A stretch of DNA of 64,000 bases from Embleya sp051903075. GTDB taxonomy: Bacteria; Actinomycetota; Actinomycetes; Streptomycetales; Streptomycetaceae. The notes beneath the pieces were generated by a model. It worked only from the letters and a program-made list of their open reading frames with translations. It was not told where the DNA came from and did no database searches. Position 1 is the stretch's first letter. Every line of letters begins with the position of its first letter. The stretch covers positions 868,001-932,000 of the forward strand of contig NZ_CP182423.1 of the NCBI RefSeq assembly GCF_051903075.1. The letters run 5' to 3'. The position numbers were made by a program, and so were the translations under genes. Below are positions 33,453 to 41,670 of the stretch, in pieces.

Positions 33453-34922
33453 TCAGGCCCGCCCGTCGCGAGGCAGCGCCGGCGCCGCGAGCGCGCTCGC
33501 CAGCATGCCGGCCGTGACGATCATCGCGGTGACGAAGATCGCGTGCCCCGACGAGCGCGCGGCGTGCTCACCGGCCGAACCCAAATAGACGGACCCGTAC
33601 ACCGCGACCCCGAGCACCTGGGCGATCTGGGCCGTGGTGGTCATCACGCCACTCGCGTCCGCCGCGTCGGCGGGCTCGACCCGCGCCAGCGCCACGGTCA
33701 GCAGCGGGCCGGTGAGGTAGCCCATGCCGATGCCGACGACCAGTTGCAGAACCGGCAGCGCCACGCCCCCGTGCCCGCCCGAGCGCATGTCGAGGCCGAT
33801 GCCGAAGTACCCGATGGCCGCGACCACGCACGCGATGGCGATCATCGATCGACGCCACCGCTCCGGCACCCGATGCCAGGTCAGGCCGCCGCCCGCGACA
33901 CCGAGGGCCAGTGGCGCGAACGTCAGGCCCGTACGGGTCGCGGACTCGCCGAGCCCGGACTGCATGTGCTGCGAGAAGGCGAACAGGAAGCCGGAGTAGC
34001 CGGCCATCGCAAAGAAGTTGGCCGACGCGCCGGACACCAGCCCGGGCGTCCTCAGTACCCGGCCGGGCAACAGCGGGGCGCCGCCACGGCGTGCCACCAC
34101 CCGCTCGACCACGACGAACAGGACCAGAGCCGGCACCGAGACCACGAGCGAGACCTTCGTCCACAGCGGCCACCTGCGCTCGTGGCCCAGAACCAGCGGC
34201 ACGACCAGCAACAACAGTGCCGCCGTCAGCGCGATCAGGCCGGCGATGTCCAGGCTCTTGGCCTGCTCCGGCCTGCCGCGCGGCAGCACCCGCAGCCCGG
34301 CGATCACCAGCCCCACACCGATCGGCACGTTGATCAAGAACACCGGACGCCAGCCGGCGCCGCACAGGTCCGCGCTGACCAGCAGACCACCGGCGACCTG
34401 TCCGACCACCACGCCCAGCCCGATGACCGCGGCGTACAGGCTCAATGCCCGGGCCCGCGCGGCCCCCGTGAACCTGAGTTGGATCAGACTGTAGATCTGC
34501 GGCATCAGCATGGCCGCCCCGACGCCCTGCACCACGCGGGCGCCGATCAGTACGGCGGAGTTCGGAGCCAGACCGCAGCCGGCGGAGGCGGCGGTGAAGG
34601 TGACGAGACCGAACACGAACATGGCCCGGAAGCCGTTGCGGGCGCCGAGGCGGGCGCCGGTGACCAGCAGCGCGGCGTAGGCAATGGTGTAGCCGGAGAC
34701 GATCAGTTGCAGCGCCGAGCCGGTGGAGCCGAGGTCGGTGCGGATGGTCGGGGTGGCGACGTTGACAATGGTCGAGTCGAGCAGGGCCATGAAGACCGCG
34801 CCCAGCATGACGACCAGCATGCGGTTGTTCCGGCGGGTGCGTTCGTCCGGGTCGGGGGGTGTCGCGACTGCGGTGGCTCCGGGACGGTCCGGGCGCGCCG
34901 GGTCCCATTTCGTCTGACTCAT
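33453..34922 (-). CDS. MFS multidrug efflux pump, DHA2 (14-TM) family
   Basis: 489 residues, 14 membrane segments, with LLDSTIVNVATPTIRTDLG, GARLGARNGFRAMFVFG (motif A) and VVQGVGAAMLMPQIYSLIQ. It differs clearly from the pump at 30.5-32.0 kb, so the two are not recent duplicates. The ATG has no clear ribosome site; the transcript may start at or close to it. It diverges from an XRE/MmyB-type regulator across a perfect palindrome at 34937-34958. Confidence 0.92.
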   Translation of the reverse strand: MSQTKWDPARPDRPGATAVATPPDPDERTRRNNRMLVVMLGAVFMALLDSTIVNVATPTIRTDLGSTGSALQLIVSGYTIAYAALLVTGARLGARNGFRAMFVFGLVTFTAASAGCGLAPNSAVLIGARVVQGVGAAMLMPQIYSLIQLRFTGAARARALSLYAAVIGLGVVVGQVAGGLLVSADLCGAGWRPVFLINVPIGVGLVIAGLRVLPRGRPEQAKSLDIAGLIALTAALLLLVVPLVLGHERRWPLWTKVSLVVSVPALVLFVVVERVVARRGGAPLLPGRVLRTPGLVSGASANFFAMAGYSGFLFAFSQHMQSGLGESATRTGLTFAPLALGVAGGGLTWHRVPERWRRSMIAIACVVAAIGYFGIGLDMRSGGHGGVALPVLQLVVGIGMGYLTGPLLTVALARVEPADAADASGVMTTTAQIAQVLGVAVYGSVYLGSAGEHAARSSGHAIFVTAMIVTAGMLASALAAPALPRDGRA

Positions 34923-34936
34923 GTGGCCGATGGTGT

Positions 34937-34958
34937 TGGTACCCGTGTGCGGGTACCA
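34937..34958. promoter_or_regulatory. Perfect 22-bp palindrome, operator candidate for the XRE regulator
   Basis: Arms TGGTACCCG / CGGGTACCA, nine bases each, around TGTG, only 15 bases upstream of the MFS start. A second, weaker CCGGTACCGG element lies at about 34974-34984. Binding here would block the pump promoter; the divergent XRE gene is the obvious candidate regulator. Confidence 0.7.
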
Positions 34959-35057
34959 GGCATCCGCTCATCCCGGTACCGGCGGTATCCGGCTACACCG
35001 AGAGGGGGTGTCCGGCCGGGCCGCGACGCCGTCCCGCACACTGGGACGGTGACGCTC

Positions 35058-36053
35058 ATGGGCCCCGCCCCCTCCGACCCCGACTCCGCCGCCGCGGGGA
35101 GTTCCGCCGACGGCGAGGCCCGGAGGCGCTCCGAGTTGGGCGCCTTCCTCAGGCGGCGGCGGGAGCACGTCACACCGGCCGAGGTCGGCCTCCCGGCCGG
35201 AACACGACGGCGTACGCCCGGATTGCGCCGAGAGGAGGTGGCGCAGCTCTCCGGAATCGGGGTGGCCTGGTACACGTGGTTGGAGCAGGGGCGGCGGATC
35301 AACCCGAGTGTCCAGGTACTCGACGCGATCGCCCGGACGCTGAAGCTCGACCGGACCGAACGCGACCACCTGTACCGGCTCGCGGGCGTCCCGAGCGTGC
35401 CGCTCGACGCGTCGGCGCACGGTTCCCGGCCGGCGGAGAACCAGGCCATCCTCGATGCCCTGACCCCGCTTCCGGCGACGATCGTGACCACCCGCTACGA
35501 CGTGCTCGCGTTCAACGACGCGTACGCGGCGCTCGATCCGGGGCTGGTGCTGCGCCCTCCGGCGGAACGCAACGTGCTGTGGCACCTGTTCACCGCCGAG
35601 GAAAACCTGCAACCGCTCGTCGAGTGGGAGCGCGAAGTCTCCTTCATGGTGGCCCAGTTGCGTGCCGAGTTCGGCCGCCGCCTGGACGACCCGCGCTGGA
35701 CGGGTTTCATCCGCCGCCTGTCCGAGGCGAGTTCGCGCTTCGCCGCGATGTGGGCCAGACACGAGGTCGCCTCGTCGGCCACCCGGCGCAAGCGCTTTCG
35801 GACCGTCGACGGCGACCGGCTCGACCTGATCGCGACCGGCTTCTCGGCGACCGCCGCCGCCGACACCAGGATGTGGGTGTACACACCCGACGACCCGCGG
35901 ACGGAGCAACTGCTGGCCGAACTCGTGGGCCGCTACCGGGAGATCGGCGCCACCGAATTCGTGTCACGCGGCACACGCACCGGCGGCGACAGCCAACGGC
36001 CCGAACCCGCTGTGGAATCTTCCCACTCAGCCCCGGGTGCTAAGGGATCGTGA
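35058..36053 (+). CDS. XRE-family regulator with MmyB-like ligand-binding domain
   Basis: 331 residues. HTH at about 15-85 with RRRTPGLRREEVAQLSGIGVAWYTWLEQGRRINPSVQVLDAIA, the hallmark of this actinomycete family, followed by a PAS-like MmyB domain at about 110-280 (ATIVTTRYDVLAFNDAYAALD, ERNVLWHLF, HEVASSATRRKRF). These regulators often sit beside an oxidoreductase or pump that they control. ATG 35058 is preferred; a GTG nine bases upstream is possible. Its stop overlaps the convergent oxidoreductase gene by 14 bases. Confidence 0.9.
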   Translation: MGPAPSDPDSAAAGSSADGEARRRSELGAFLRRRREHVTPAEVGLPAGTRRRTPGLRREEVAQLSGIGVAWYTWLEQGRRINPSVQVLDAIARTLKLDRTERDHLYRLAGVPSVPLDASAHGSRPAENQAILDALTPLPATIVTTRYDVLAFNDAYAALDPGLVLRPPAERNVLWHLFTAEENLQPLVEWEREVSFMVAQLRAEFGRRLDDPRWTGFIRRLSEASSRFAAMWARHEVASSATRRKRFRTVDGDRLDLIATGFSATAAADTRMWVYTPDDPRTEQLLAELVGRYREIGATEFVSRGTRTGGDSQRPEPAVESSHSAPGAKGS

Positions 36054-37050
36054 GTACGATCTTGCCCCGGATGTGCCCCCGGGCGGCGCGTTCGTGCGCT
36101 GTCCGGGCGTCCGCGAGGGTGAACGTGCTGTCGATCGCGACGCGGATGGTGCCCGCGTCGAGCAGGCGTCCCAGTTCGGCGAGTTGCGCGCCGTTCGAGC
36201 GGACCTGGGTTGCCGTGACCGTGACGCCCAGTTCGGCGATTTCCGCTTCGTCGAACTTGCCGAAGAACACGCGGAATTGGGAGCCGCCGCGCTTGAGCGT
36301 GCGCAGGAGGCGGCTGCTGTGGGGGCCGCCGACGGTGTCGAGGACGAGGTCGACGTCGTGTACGAGGTCCTCGGGTCGGCTCTTGGTGTAGTCGATGAAC
36401 TCGTCGGCGCCGAGCCCGCGCAGGAACGACTCGTGCGCGCCCGATGCCACCGCGATGACGCGTGCGCCCTGCCATTTCGCCAGCTGTAGCGCGAAGTGCC
36501 CCACGCCGCCCGCGGCGCCGTTGACGAGGACCGTCACGTCGGGGCCGAGCGGTACCGGACGGTGCCTCGCCGCCTGGAACGGCGACGGGTGATCGTGTCC
36601 GAGCTCGATCAGGAACTGCCACGCGGTGAGCCCGGCCATCGGTACCGCGGCGGCGTGCACGTGGTCGATGCCGGCCGGCTTGGGTGCGAGGTCCGCCGCG
36701 GGCGCGACCGCGTACTCGGCGTAGGTGTGCCCGTCGAAGCCGGGGAAGCGCAGGAGGCCGAAGACCTCGTCGCCGACGCAGAGGCCGTCCACGTCGGCGG
36801 CGACGGCCTCGACGACGCCGGACAGGTCCGTCCCCGGAATCACGGGCAGGTCGAACTTCGGCCTCGTCTCCGGGGGCAGGTTGGACATACCGTCGCGCAG
36901 GTACCAGTCGGGCGGATTGATGCCGGCCGCCCGCACGCGGACGAGCACCTCGCCCGGCCCCGGCTCGGGAATCGGCACCTCCTCGTACCGCAGCACCTCG
37001 GGGCCGCCGTGCGCGTGGAGCCGGATCGCCCTCATCGTGCGTGTCGGCAT
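36040..37050 (-). CDS. Zinc-free NADP-dependent MDR oxidoreductase (quinone reductase-like)
   Basis: 336 residues. AAGINPPDWYLRDGM, LPVIPGTDLSGVVEAV, VLVNGAAGGVGHFALQLAKWQGARVIAV and GADEFIDYTKSRPEDLVHDVDLVLDTVGG mark a zinc-independent quinone oxidoreductase type. AGGAG is eight bases before the ATG. Related to, but not a close copy of, the enzyme at 27.8 kb. It diverges from a TetR gene across three 21-bp operator repeats and converges, with a 14-base overlap, on the XRE gene. Confidence 0.93.
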   Translation of the reverse strand: MPTRTMRAIRLHAHGGPEVLRYEEVPIPEPGPGEVLVRVRAAGINPPDWYLRDGMSNLPPETRPKFDLPVIPGTDLSGVVEAVAADVDGLCVGDEVFGLLRFPGFDGHTYAEYAVAPAADLAPKPAGIDHVHAAAVPMAGLTAWQFLIELGHDHPSPFQAARHRPVPLGPDVTVLVNGAAGGVGHFALQLAKWQGARVIAVASGAHESFLRGLGADEFIDYTKSRPEDLVHDVDLVLDTVGGPHSSRLLRTLKRGGSQFRVFFGKFDEAEIAELGVTVTATQVRSNGAQLAELGRLLDAGTIRVAIDSTFTLADARTAHERAARGHIRGKIVLTIP

Positions 37051-37083
37051 CGTTTTCTCCTGTCCAGACCGCGGGATACGCTT

Positions 37084-37146
37084 ATTCGGATCAGCGATCC
37101 GCATATGTGGATCACTGATCCGAATATATGGACCACTGAACCGGAT
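37084..37146. promoter_or_regulatory. Three tandem 21-bp TetR operators
   Basis: Three contiguous units of exactly 21 bases start at 37084, 37105 and 37126. Their cores are GGATCAGCGATCC (37088-37100), GGATCACTGATCC (37109-37121) and GGACCACTGAACC (37130-37142), each a near-palindrome flanked by AT. Two helix turns separate the centres, so three dimers could line up on one face. They fill the gap between the oxidoreductase and TetR genes. Confidence 0.87.
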
Positions 37147-37167
37147 AGTCAAGAGGGACGTGCACGC

Positions 37168-37728
37168 ATGCGGGCCGACGCCAGGAAGAACCGCGACCAC
37201 CTGCTCGCAGTAGCGGGCACCGCCATCACCGAACAGGGCATCGACGTGTCGATGCGCGACATCGCGCGCAGGGCCGACGTCGGACTCGCCACGCTGCTGC
37301 GGCACTTCCCGACACGCGAGGCGCTGCTGGAAGCCCTGCTCCGCACGAGCTTCGACGAACTCACCGCACAAGCGGCCGCACTCGCCGAGACGTCGAACCC
37401 GCCCGGCGAAGCCCTCGTCTCGTGGGTACGCGATTGCGTCGCGTGGACGACCGAGTATCGGGGCGTGACCGTACTGATGGCAGCCGCCATCGCGGACACC
37501 GAATCCGCGCTCCACGCTTCGTGCGTCACCCTGCGCGCGGCCGGCGCGCGGCTCCTCACCCGCGCCCAGGCGGCGGGCACGGCGCGCGGCGACCTCGACG
37601 GCGACGACCTGTTCGCGCTGATGGCCATGCTCGCCTGGCTGGGCGACCAACCCGCACTCACCCCACGCGCCGCTCACCTCTTCAACGTCATCGCCGGCGC
37701 AATCCTGACCGACACAGGCAACTCGTGA
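37168..37728 (+). CDS. TetR-family regulator of the divergent oxidoreductase
   Basis: 186 residues. N-terminal HTH ARKNRDHLLAVAGTAITEQGIDVSMRDIARRADVGLATLLRHFPTREALLEALL and a short C-terminal helical domain of the SCO1712/TetR_C type. GAGGG lies ten bases before the ATG. Adjacent triple operators point to tight autoregulation and control of the neighbouring quinone-type oxidoreductase, a common detoxification unit. Confidence 0.93.
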   Translation: MRADARKNRDHLLAVAGTAITEQGIDVSMRDIARRADVGLATLLRHFPTREALLEALLRTSFDELTAQAAALAETSNPPGEALVSWVRDCVAWTTEYRGVTVLMAAAIADTESALHASCVTLRAAGARLLTRAQAAGTARGDLDGDDLFALMAMLAWLGDQPALTPRAAHLFNVIAGAILTDTGNS

Positions 37729-37836
37729 CGTGCGGGGGGTTAAACCAGGCGCGCGTAAAACCAATGAGCACTACATTCCCGGTAGACGCGATCCGATGGG
37801 CCGTCGACATCGGCCAGGACGTGACGTGGAGAATCG

Positions 37837-38379
37837 ATGCCACCGCCACCTCTCGACATCCGCTACCACCCGGGTGCGCTCGCCGATCCCGATACCGACC
37901 TCGCCCGGGTCTTGGCCGAGGTCACCTGGGACGAAGACATGCGGGCACGCCGAACCGCCTGCTTCGGCGTGCCGTACGACTACTCCGGGCGGCGGCACGA
38001 CGTCGCACCCATGCCCCCGCGAATCGCCGCGATCGGCGCCCGCGCCGGCTCACACGCCGGTCATCCCTTCGACAACTGCCTGGCGAATCTGTACGAGACC
38101 GGCGACAACACCATGGGCTTCCACCAGGACTCCTACGACGGTCTCACCCCCGGCAGCACGATCGCGATCGTCTCCCTCGGCGCGACGCGACGCCTCGTCT
38201 TCCGCAGCCTCGACCGCGACCACCGCCACGAACTCGCCCTCGCGCACGGCTCGTTGCTGCTCATGACCGCCGTGACCCAACGCGGCTGGACCCACGCCGT
38301 CCCCCGCGACCCCCCGGCCGGCCGCCGCGTCAGTCTCACCTTCCGCCACTTCGAGCCGCACCTCCCCACGAACACATAG
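37837..38379 (+). CDS. AlkB-family 2-oxoglutarate/Fe(II) dioxygenase
   Basis: 180 residues. NCLANLYETGDNTMGFHQDSYDG holds the iron ligands His and Asp (H-x-D) and the N-x-Y-x-x-G signature; the third ligand His is in RGWTHAVP, and RRVSLTFRHF carries the 2-oxoglutarate-binding Arg residues. AlkB enzymes remove alkyl groups from DNA or RNA bases by oxidation. GGAG is four bases before the ATG. Single gene, converging on the AraC gene 23 bases away. No Ada-type regulator nearby. Confidence 0.92.
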   Translation: MPPPPLDIRYHPGALADPDTDLARVLAEVTWDEDMRARRTACFGVPYDYSGRRHDVAPMPPRIAAIGARAGSHAGHPFDNCLANLYETGDNTMGFHQDSYDGLTPGSTIAIVSLGATRRLVFRSLDRDHRHELALAHGSLLLMTAVTQRGWTHAVPRDPPAGRRVSLTFRHFEPHLPTNT

Positions 38380-38402
38380 CGAGCCCCGGCATCCGGCCGA
38401 CG

Positions 38403-39167
38403 TCACGCCGGTCCATACGCGGTCGGTGGGCGGCCGAGAAGGTTCCTGAACGCCGCCGTGAAGGCGGCGGGATTCTCGTAGCCGAGTGTGGTCGCGACCC
38501 GGGAGACCGGCACCCCCGCCGCCAGGGGGCGCAAGGAGTGCAGGACGCAGGCGCGCTGTCGCCATTGGGTGAAGCTCAAGCCCGTACCGCCACGAAACAG
38601 ACGACTGAGCGTGCGTTCGCTCACGTTGAGCGCCGTCGCCCAGCGAGCCGGCGGGTCGTGGATGTCGGGCTCGCGGAGAAACGCGTGGCACAACCGGCGC
38701 AGCCCCGGGTCCGAGGGCAGCGGCACATCGAGCGGCAGCGGTGTGAGGTTTCTGATCTCGTGCAGGAGCAGTTCGATGACGACGGCGTCGCGACCGTGGT
38801 CGGGATAACGGGGTTCCATGTCGACGGCGACGAGGATGAGCTCCCGCAGCAGCGCGGAGACGTCGACGACGCGGCAGCGCGTGGGAAACCACGGGACGGC
38901 GCTCGGCTCGATGTACAGGCTCCGCGTGGAGACCCCCGTCATGGTGACCTGATGAGCGGTCAGGGGCGGGATGAGCACCGCACGGTCGGCGGGAACGGTC
39001 CAGGTGCCGTCGATCGTCTCCACCTGCATGACGCCGGTGACGGCGTACAGGAACTGGGTGCGCCGATGCTCGTGGAACGGGAGCAGGTGGTCGTGGGGAT
39101 AGTCCGTGCCGACGGCCAGCACGGCACGGTCGAGGTCGTCCACCTCCGCGACGGGGATGTTGCGCAT
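38403..39167 (-). CDS. AraC-family regulator with N-terminal cupin domain
   Basis: 254 residues. Cupin-like sensor at about 20-90 (HEHRRTQFLYAVTGVMQVETIDGTW, PLTAHQVTMTG) and two AraC helix-turn-helix units at about 160-250 (WATALNVSERTLSRLFRGGTGLSFTQWRQRACVLHSL, ALGYENPAAFTAAFRNLLGRPP). It diverges from a TauE/SafE exporter by 92 bases; small AraC regulators of this kind usually control the divergent transporter. Inducer unknown. Confidence 0.92.
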   Translation of the reverse strand: MRNIPVAEVDDLDRAVLAVGTDYPHDHLLPFHEHRRTQFLYAVTGVMQVETIDGTWTVPADRAVLIPPLTAHQVTMTGVSTRSLYIEPSAVPWFPTRCRVVDVSALLRELILVAVDMEPRYPDHGRDAVVIELLLHEIRNLTPLPLDVPLPSDPGLRRLCHAFLREPDIHDPPARWATALNVSERTLSRLFRGGTGLSFTQWRQRACVLHSLRPLAAGVPVSRVATTLGYENPAAFTAAFRNLLGRPPTAYGPA

Positions 39168-39259
39168 ACGGCGAAGCTACCCCCTTCTGTCCGCTGCGCG
39201 TAAGAACATGGCGAACGATCGATTGCCCGCCGGCTACGGACACCCGTAGCGTTCCGGCA

Positions 39260-40066
39260 GTGCCGACCCTTTTCCTTGTCCTCTTCCTGTTCGGCTGCCT
39301 GACCGGCGTCACGACGGTGCTCTTCGGTTTCGGCGGCGGATTCATCACCGTCCCGGTCGTCTACGGCTTCCAGGCCGTCACGGCCGATTCCGGCGCCGAT
39401 GCGATGCATGTGGCGGTGGCGACGTCGACGGCGGTCATGCTCGTGAACGCGCTGACCACCACCCTGGTACAACTGCGCGCCGGGCGGCTCCGCCGGGAGT
39501 ACATGTGGCCGCTGACCGCCTTCGTCGCGATCGGCGCCGGCCTCGGATCCCTCGCGGCCACCCGGGTCGAAGGCCCGCAGCTGCACCTCCTCTTCGCCGC
39601 CTATCTGGCCGTGACGATCATCGACAGCCTGTTGCGAAAGGGATTCCTCGTACCCGCACACGCGGCACAACCGGCGGCCCTCGGACGGCTCACCACCACA
39701 TTCGGCGGAGCCGGAATAGGCGCGGTCGCCGCGTGCCTGGGAGTGGGCGGAAGCGTCATGACGGTCCCGCTCCTGCGGCGCAGAGGCCTCCCCATGGCCG
39801 ATGCGGCAGCGATGGCAAACCCACTGAGCCTTCCCGTCGCGGCGGTCGGAAGCATCGTCTACGCGCTCGCCGCCACGTCCTCGACACACACGGGCCGAAT
39901 CGGCTACGTCGACCTGGTCTCCTCCGCAGCTCTGCTCAGCGGCTCGCTGCCCACGATCGCCCTGGTGAAGCGCCTCGGCCGCCACGTCCCGGACCGCGTC
40001 CACTCCATCGCCTACATCGCCCTACTCGTCATCGTTCTCCTCGCAATGATCACCACCGGCAGCTGA
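39260..40066 (+). CDS. TauE/SafE-family anion exporter
   Basis: 268 residues, about eight membrane segments, starting at GTG 39260. FGFGGGFITVPVVYGFQ and later GAVAACLGVGGSVMTVPLLRRRGLP are the two repeated G-x-G-G-x-x-x-x-P motifs of the family. Members export sulfite, sulfoacetate or other organic anions. It is controlled in all likelihood by the divergent AraC protein. Its stop lies 26 bases from the end of the convergent biosynthetic operon, so it could export that pathway's product, but position alone does not show this. Confidence 0.9.
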   Translation: MPTLFLVLFLFGCLTGVTTVLFGFGGGFITVPVVYGFQAVTADSGADAMHVAVATSTAVMLVNALTTTLVQLRAGRLRREYMWPLTAFVAIGAGLGSLAATRVEGPQLHLLFAAYLAVTIIDSLLRKGFLVPAHAAQPAALGRLTTTFGGAGIGAVAACLGVGGSVMTVPLLRRRGLPMADAAAMANPLSLPVAAVGSIVYALAATSSTHTGRIGYVDLVSSAALLSGSLPTIALVKRLGRHVPDRVHSIAYIALLVIVLLAMITTGS

Positions 40067-40091
40067 ACCGAACCCGCATCCCGCGCCGGCG

Positions 40092-41462
40092 TCATCCCGT
40101 GCTCGGGATTCGGTGGGTCGCGACGTAGTTTGCCGGGAAGGCGGTGGGGTCTCGGTGCCATTGGGCGAGGGTGCGGTGGGCGAAGGTCTCGCCCGTCGCG
40201 GCGACCGCTTCGAGTGGCTCCAGGTACGACAGTGTCTCGGCACGTTCGAGGCCGGCGTCGACGCGCGCCCGTAGCCCCGCCCTGCTCAGGCGGAGCAGTT
40301 CGGCCGCCGTTTCGCGCACGGGGCGGCCGGCGAGCGTTGCCCGCATGCCGCGCCGGGCGATGTCGTCGAGGGCCACGAGGTGCTGCTCGGCGGTGATGTC
40401 GCGCAGCAGTTCCCATACGGCCGCGCGCGTGGGCGCGTGGTAGGTCAATCCGCTCCAGAACGCGGGTACCGCGGCGAGGTCCGCGTAGGGGAGCCCGTCC
40501 ACCGCGCGCAGTTCCAGGGTGTCGCGCAGCCGCACGTCCGGGAAGATCTGCGACAGATGGTCGCGCCAGTCCTGCATTCCCGGCCGGGTGCCGTCCTCGA
40601 AGCCCTCGGCCAGCAGGGTGCGGAACGGCACGGGGGGCACGCGCTCGCGGCTTCCGTCCGGCATGCCTCGGTGCATCATCGGCAGGCCCAGGGCCCAGTC
40701 GATGAAGAGGTCGATGCTGAAGTCCTCCCGCAGCGTCACGGGAACGACGCGGGTGCGGATCGGGTCGGCACGACTCCAGAAGCGCATCCGGCGCGACAGC
40801 AGTCCGCTCGGTTTTCCGGCGTCCATCGGCGCGTTGACGAACAGCGCGGCCGCCGGCGTGGAGGCCGCGGCCTGGACCCGGAGTTTGTCCGCGAGATCGT
40901 CGGGCGAGGTGAAGTCGAACGACACCTGCGTCGACACGATCATGGACATGATCCGCGGACCCCACTCCCCTTCCCGCCCCAGGCTCGCGAAGTGATCCCG
41001 CATCAGCGACGTACGCGAGTGCGGCATCCACCGCACGTCCTCGAAGGCCGTACACGGGTACTGCGCGCCCGGCACGAGAGCGAAACCGAATCGGTCCGCG
41101 ACGGCGGCGAGCCGTTCCAGGGTCGTGCGCACGACTCCCATCAGGTCCGCGACACACGCCGCGGGAGCCGACGAATACTCCACGGCCCCGCCGTGCTCCA
41201 GGGAGACATGGCCGCCGTCGGGCAGCCGGACCCCGACGAGCGTGCCGTAGTCGTGGACGGCCTCGTTGCCGGGCTCGGCCGCGAGGTGGGCGAGGTAGGC
41301 CCCGATTCCGGTCTCGCCCTCGTACGGAATCGCCTCCGCCGTACGCGGGTTCAGCGCGGCCGACTCGATCTCGATGCCGACCAGCTCTTCCTGTTTGTCC
41401 TGCTCGAACACGCTGCGCAGTTCGGCCGGTGAAAGCACATGTGCCGCGGATGCGATGGACAT
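40092..41462 (-). CDS. Gamma-glutamyl ligase of the glutamate-cysteine ligase (plant-type/EgtA) family
   Basis: 456 residues. GCS2-type core: ELVGIEIESAALNP (28-41), HVSLEHGGAVEYSSAP (86-101, metal-binding Glu), ALFVNAPMDAGKPSGLLSRR and FWSRADPIRTRVVP. The family joins the gamma-carboxyl of glutamate to an amine using ATP; in ergothioneine (EgtA) and glutathione synthesis the amine is cysteine. No other ergothioneine gene is here, so the acceptor is probably an amino acid made by the neighbouring operon genes. Last gene of the seven-gene cluster, 208 bases after MetK; AAGG about nine bases before the ATG. No element was seen in the 208-base gap. Confidence 0.88.
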   Translation of the reverse strand: MSIASAAHVLSPAELRSVFEQDKQEELVGIEIESAALNPRTAEAIPYEGETGIGAYLAHLAAEPGNEAVHDYGTLVGVRLPDGGHVSLEHGGAVEYSSAPAACVADLMGVVRTTLERLAAVADRFGFALVPGAQYPCTAFEDVRWMPHSRTSLMRDHFASLGREGEWGPRIMSMIVSTQVSFDFTSPDDLADKLRVQAAASTPAAALFVNAPMDAGKPSGLLSRRMRFWSRADPIRTRVVPVTLREDFSIDLFIDWALGLPMMHRGMPDGSRERVPPVPFRTLLAEGFEDGTRPGMQDWRDHLSQIFPDVRLRDTLELRAVDGLPYADLAAVPAFWSGLTYHAPTRAAVWELLRDITAEQHLVALDDIARRGMRATLAGRPVRETAAELLRLSRAGLRARVDAGLERAETLSYLEPLEAVAATGETFAHRTLAQWHRDPTAFPANYVATHRIPSTG

Positions 41463-41670
41463 GGAACACACCTTGGATTCAATGGAGCACGACGAAGCGT
41501 CGCGCGTTGGGCCAAAAGCCGACCACCGCGAAAAGCGGCCGACCATCGCGACGCCGCTGACAGCCTTCCACAACGCGGGGCGCGGGCGGCCGGGCATACG
41601 CGGACATACACCCGACCGCAGTACCCGGCCACCCGGGTCGTCGTACGGCGACCACCGACCACCGGTCGCG

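Noticed and set aside
30544..34922. The two MFS pumps as a recent tandem duplication
   Set aside because: Their sequences differ throughout, they have different regulators and operators, and only family-level motifs are shared.
40092..41462. Part of an ergothioneine (egt) cluster
   Set aside because: No egtB, egtC, egtD or egtE genes are adjacent; the neighbours are different amino-acid enzymes.
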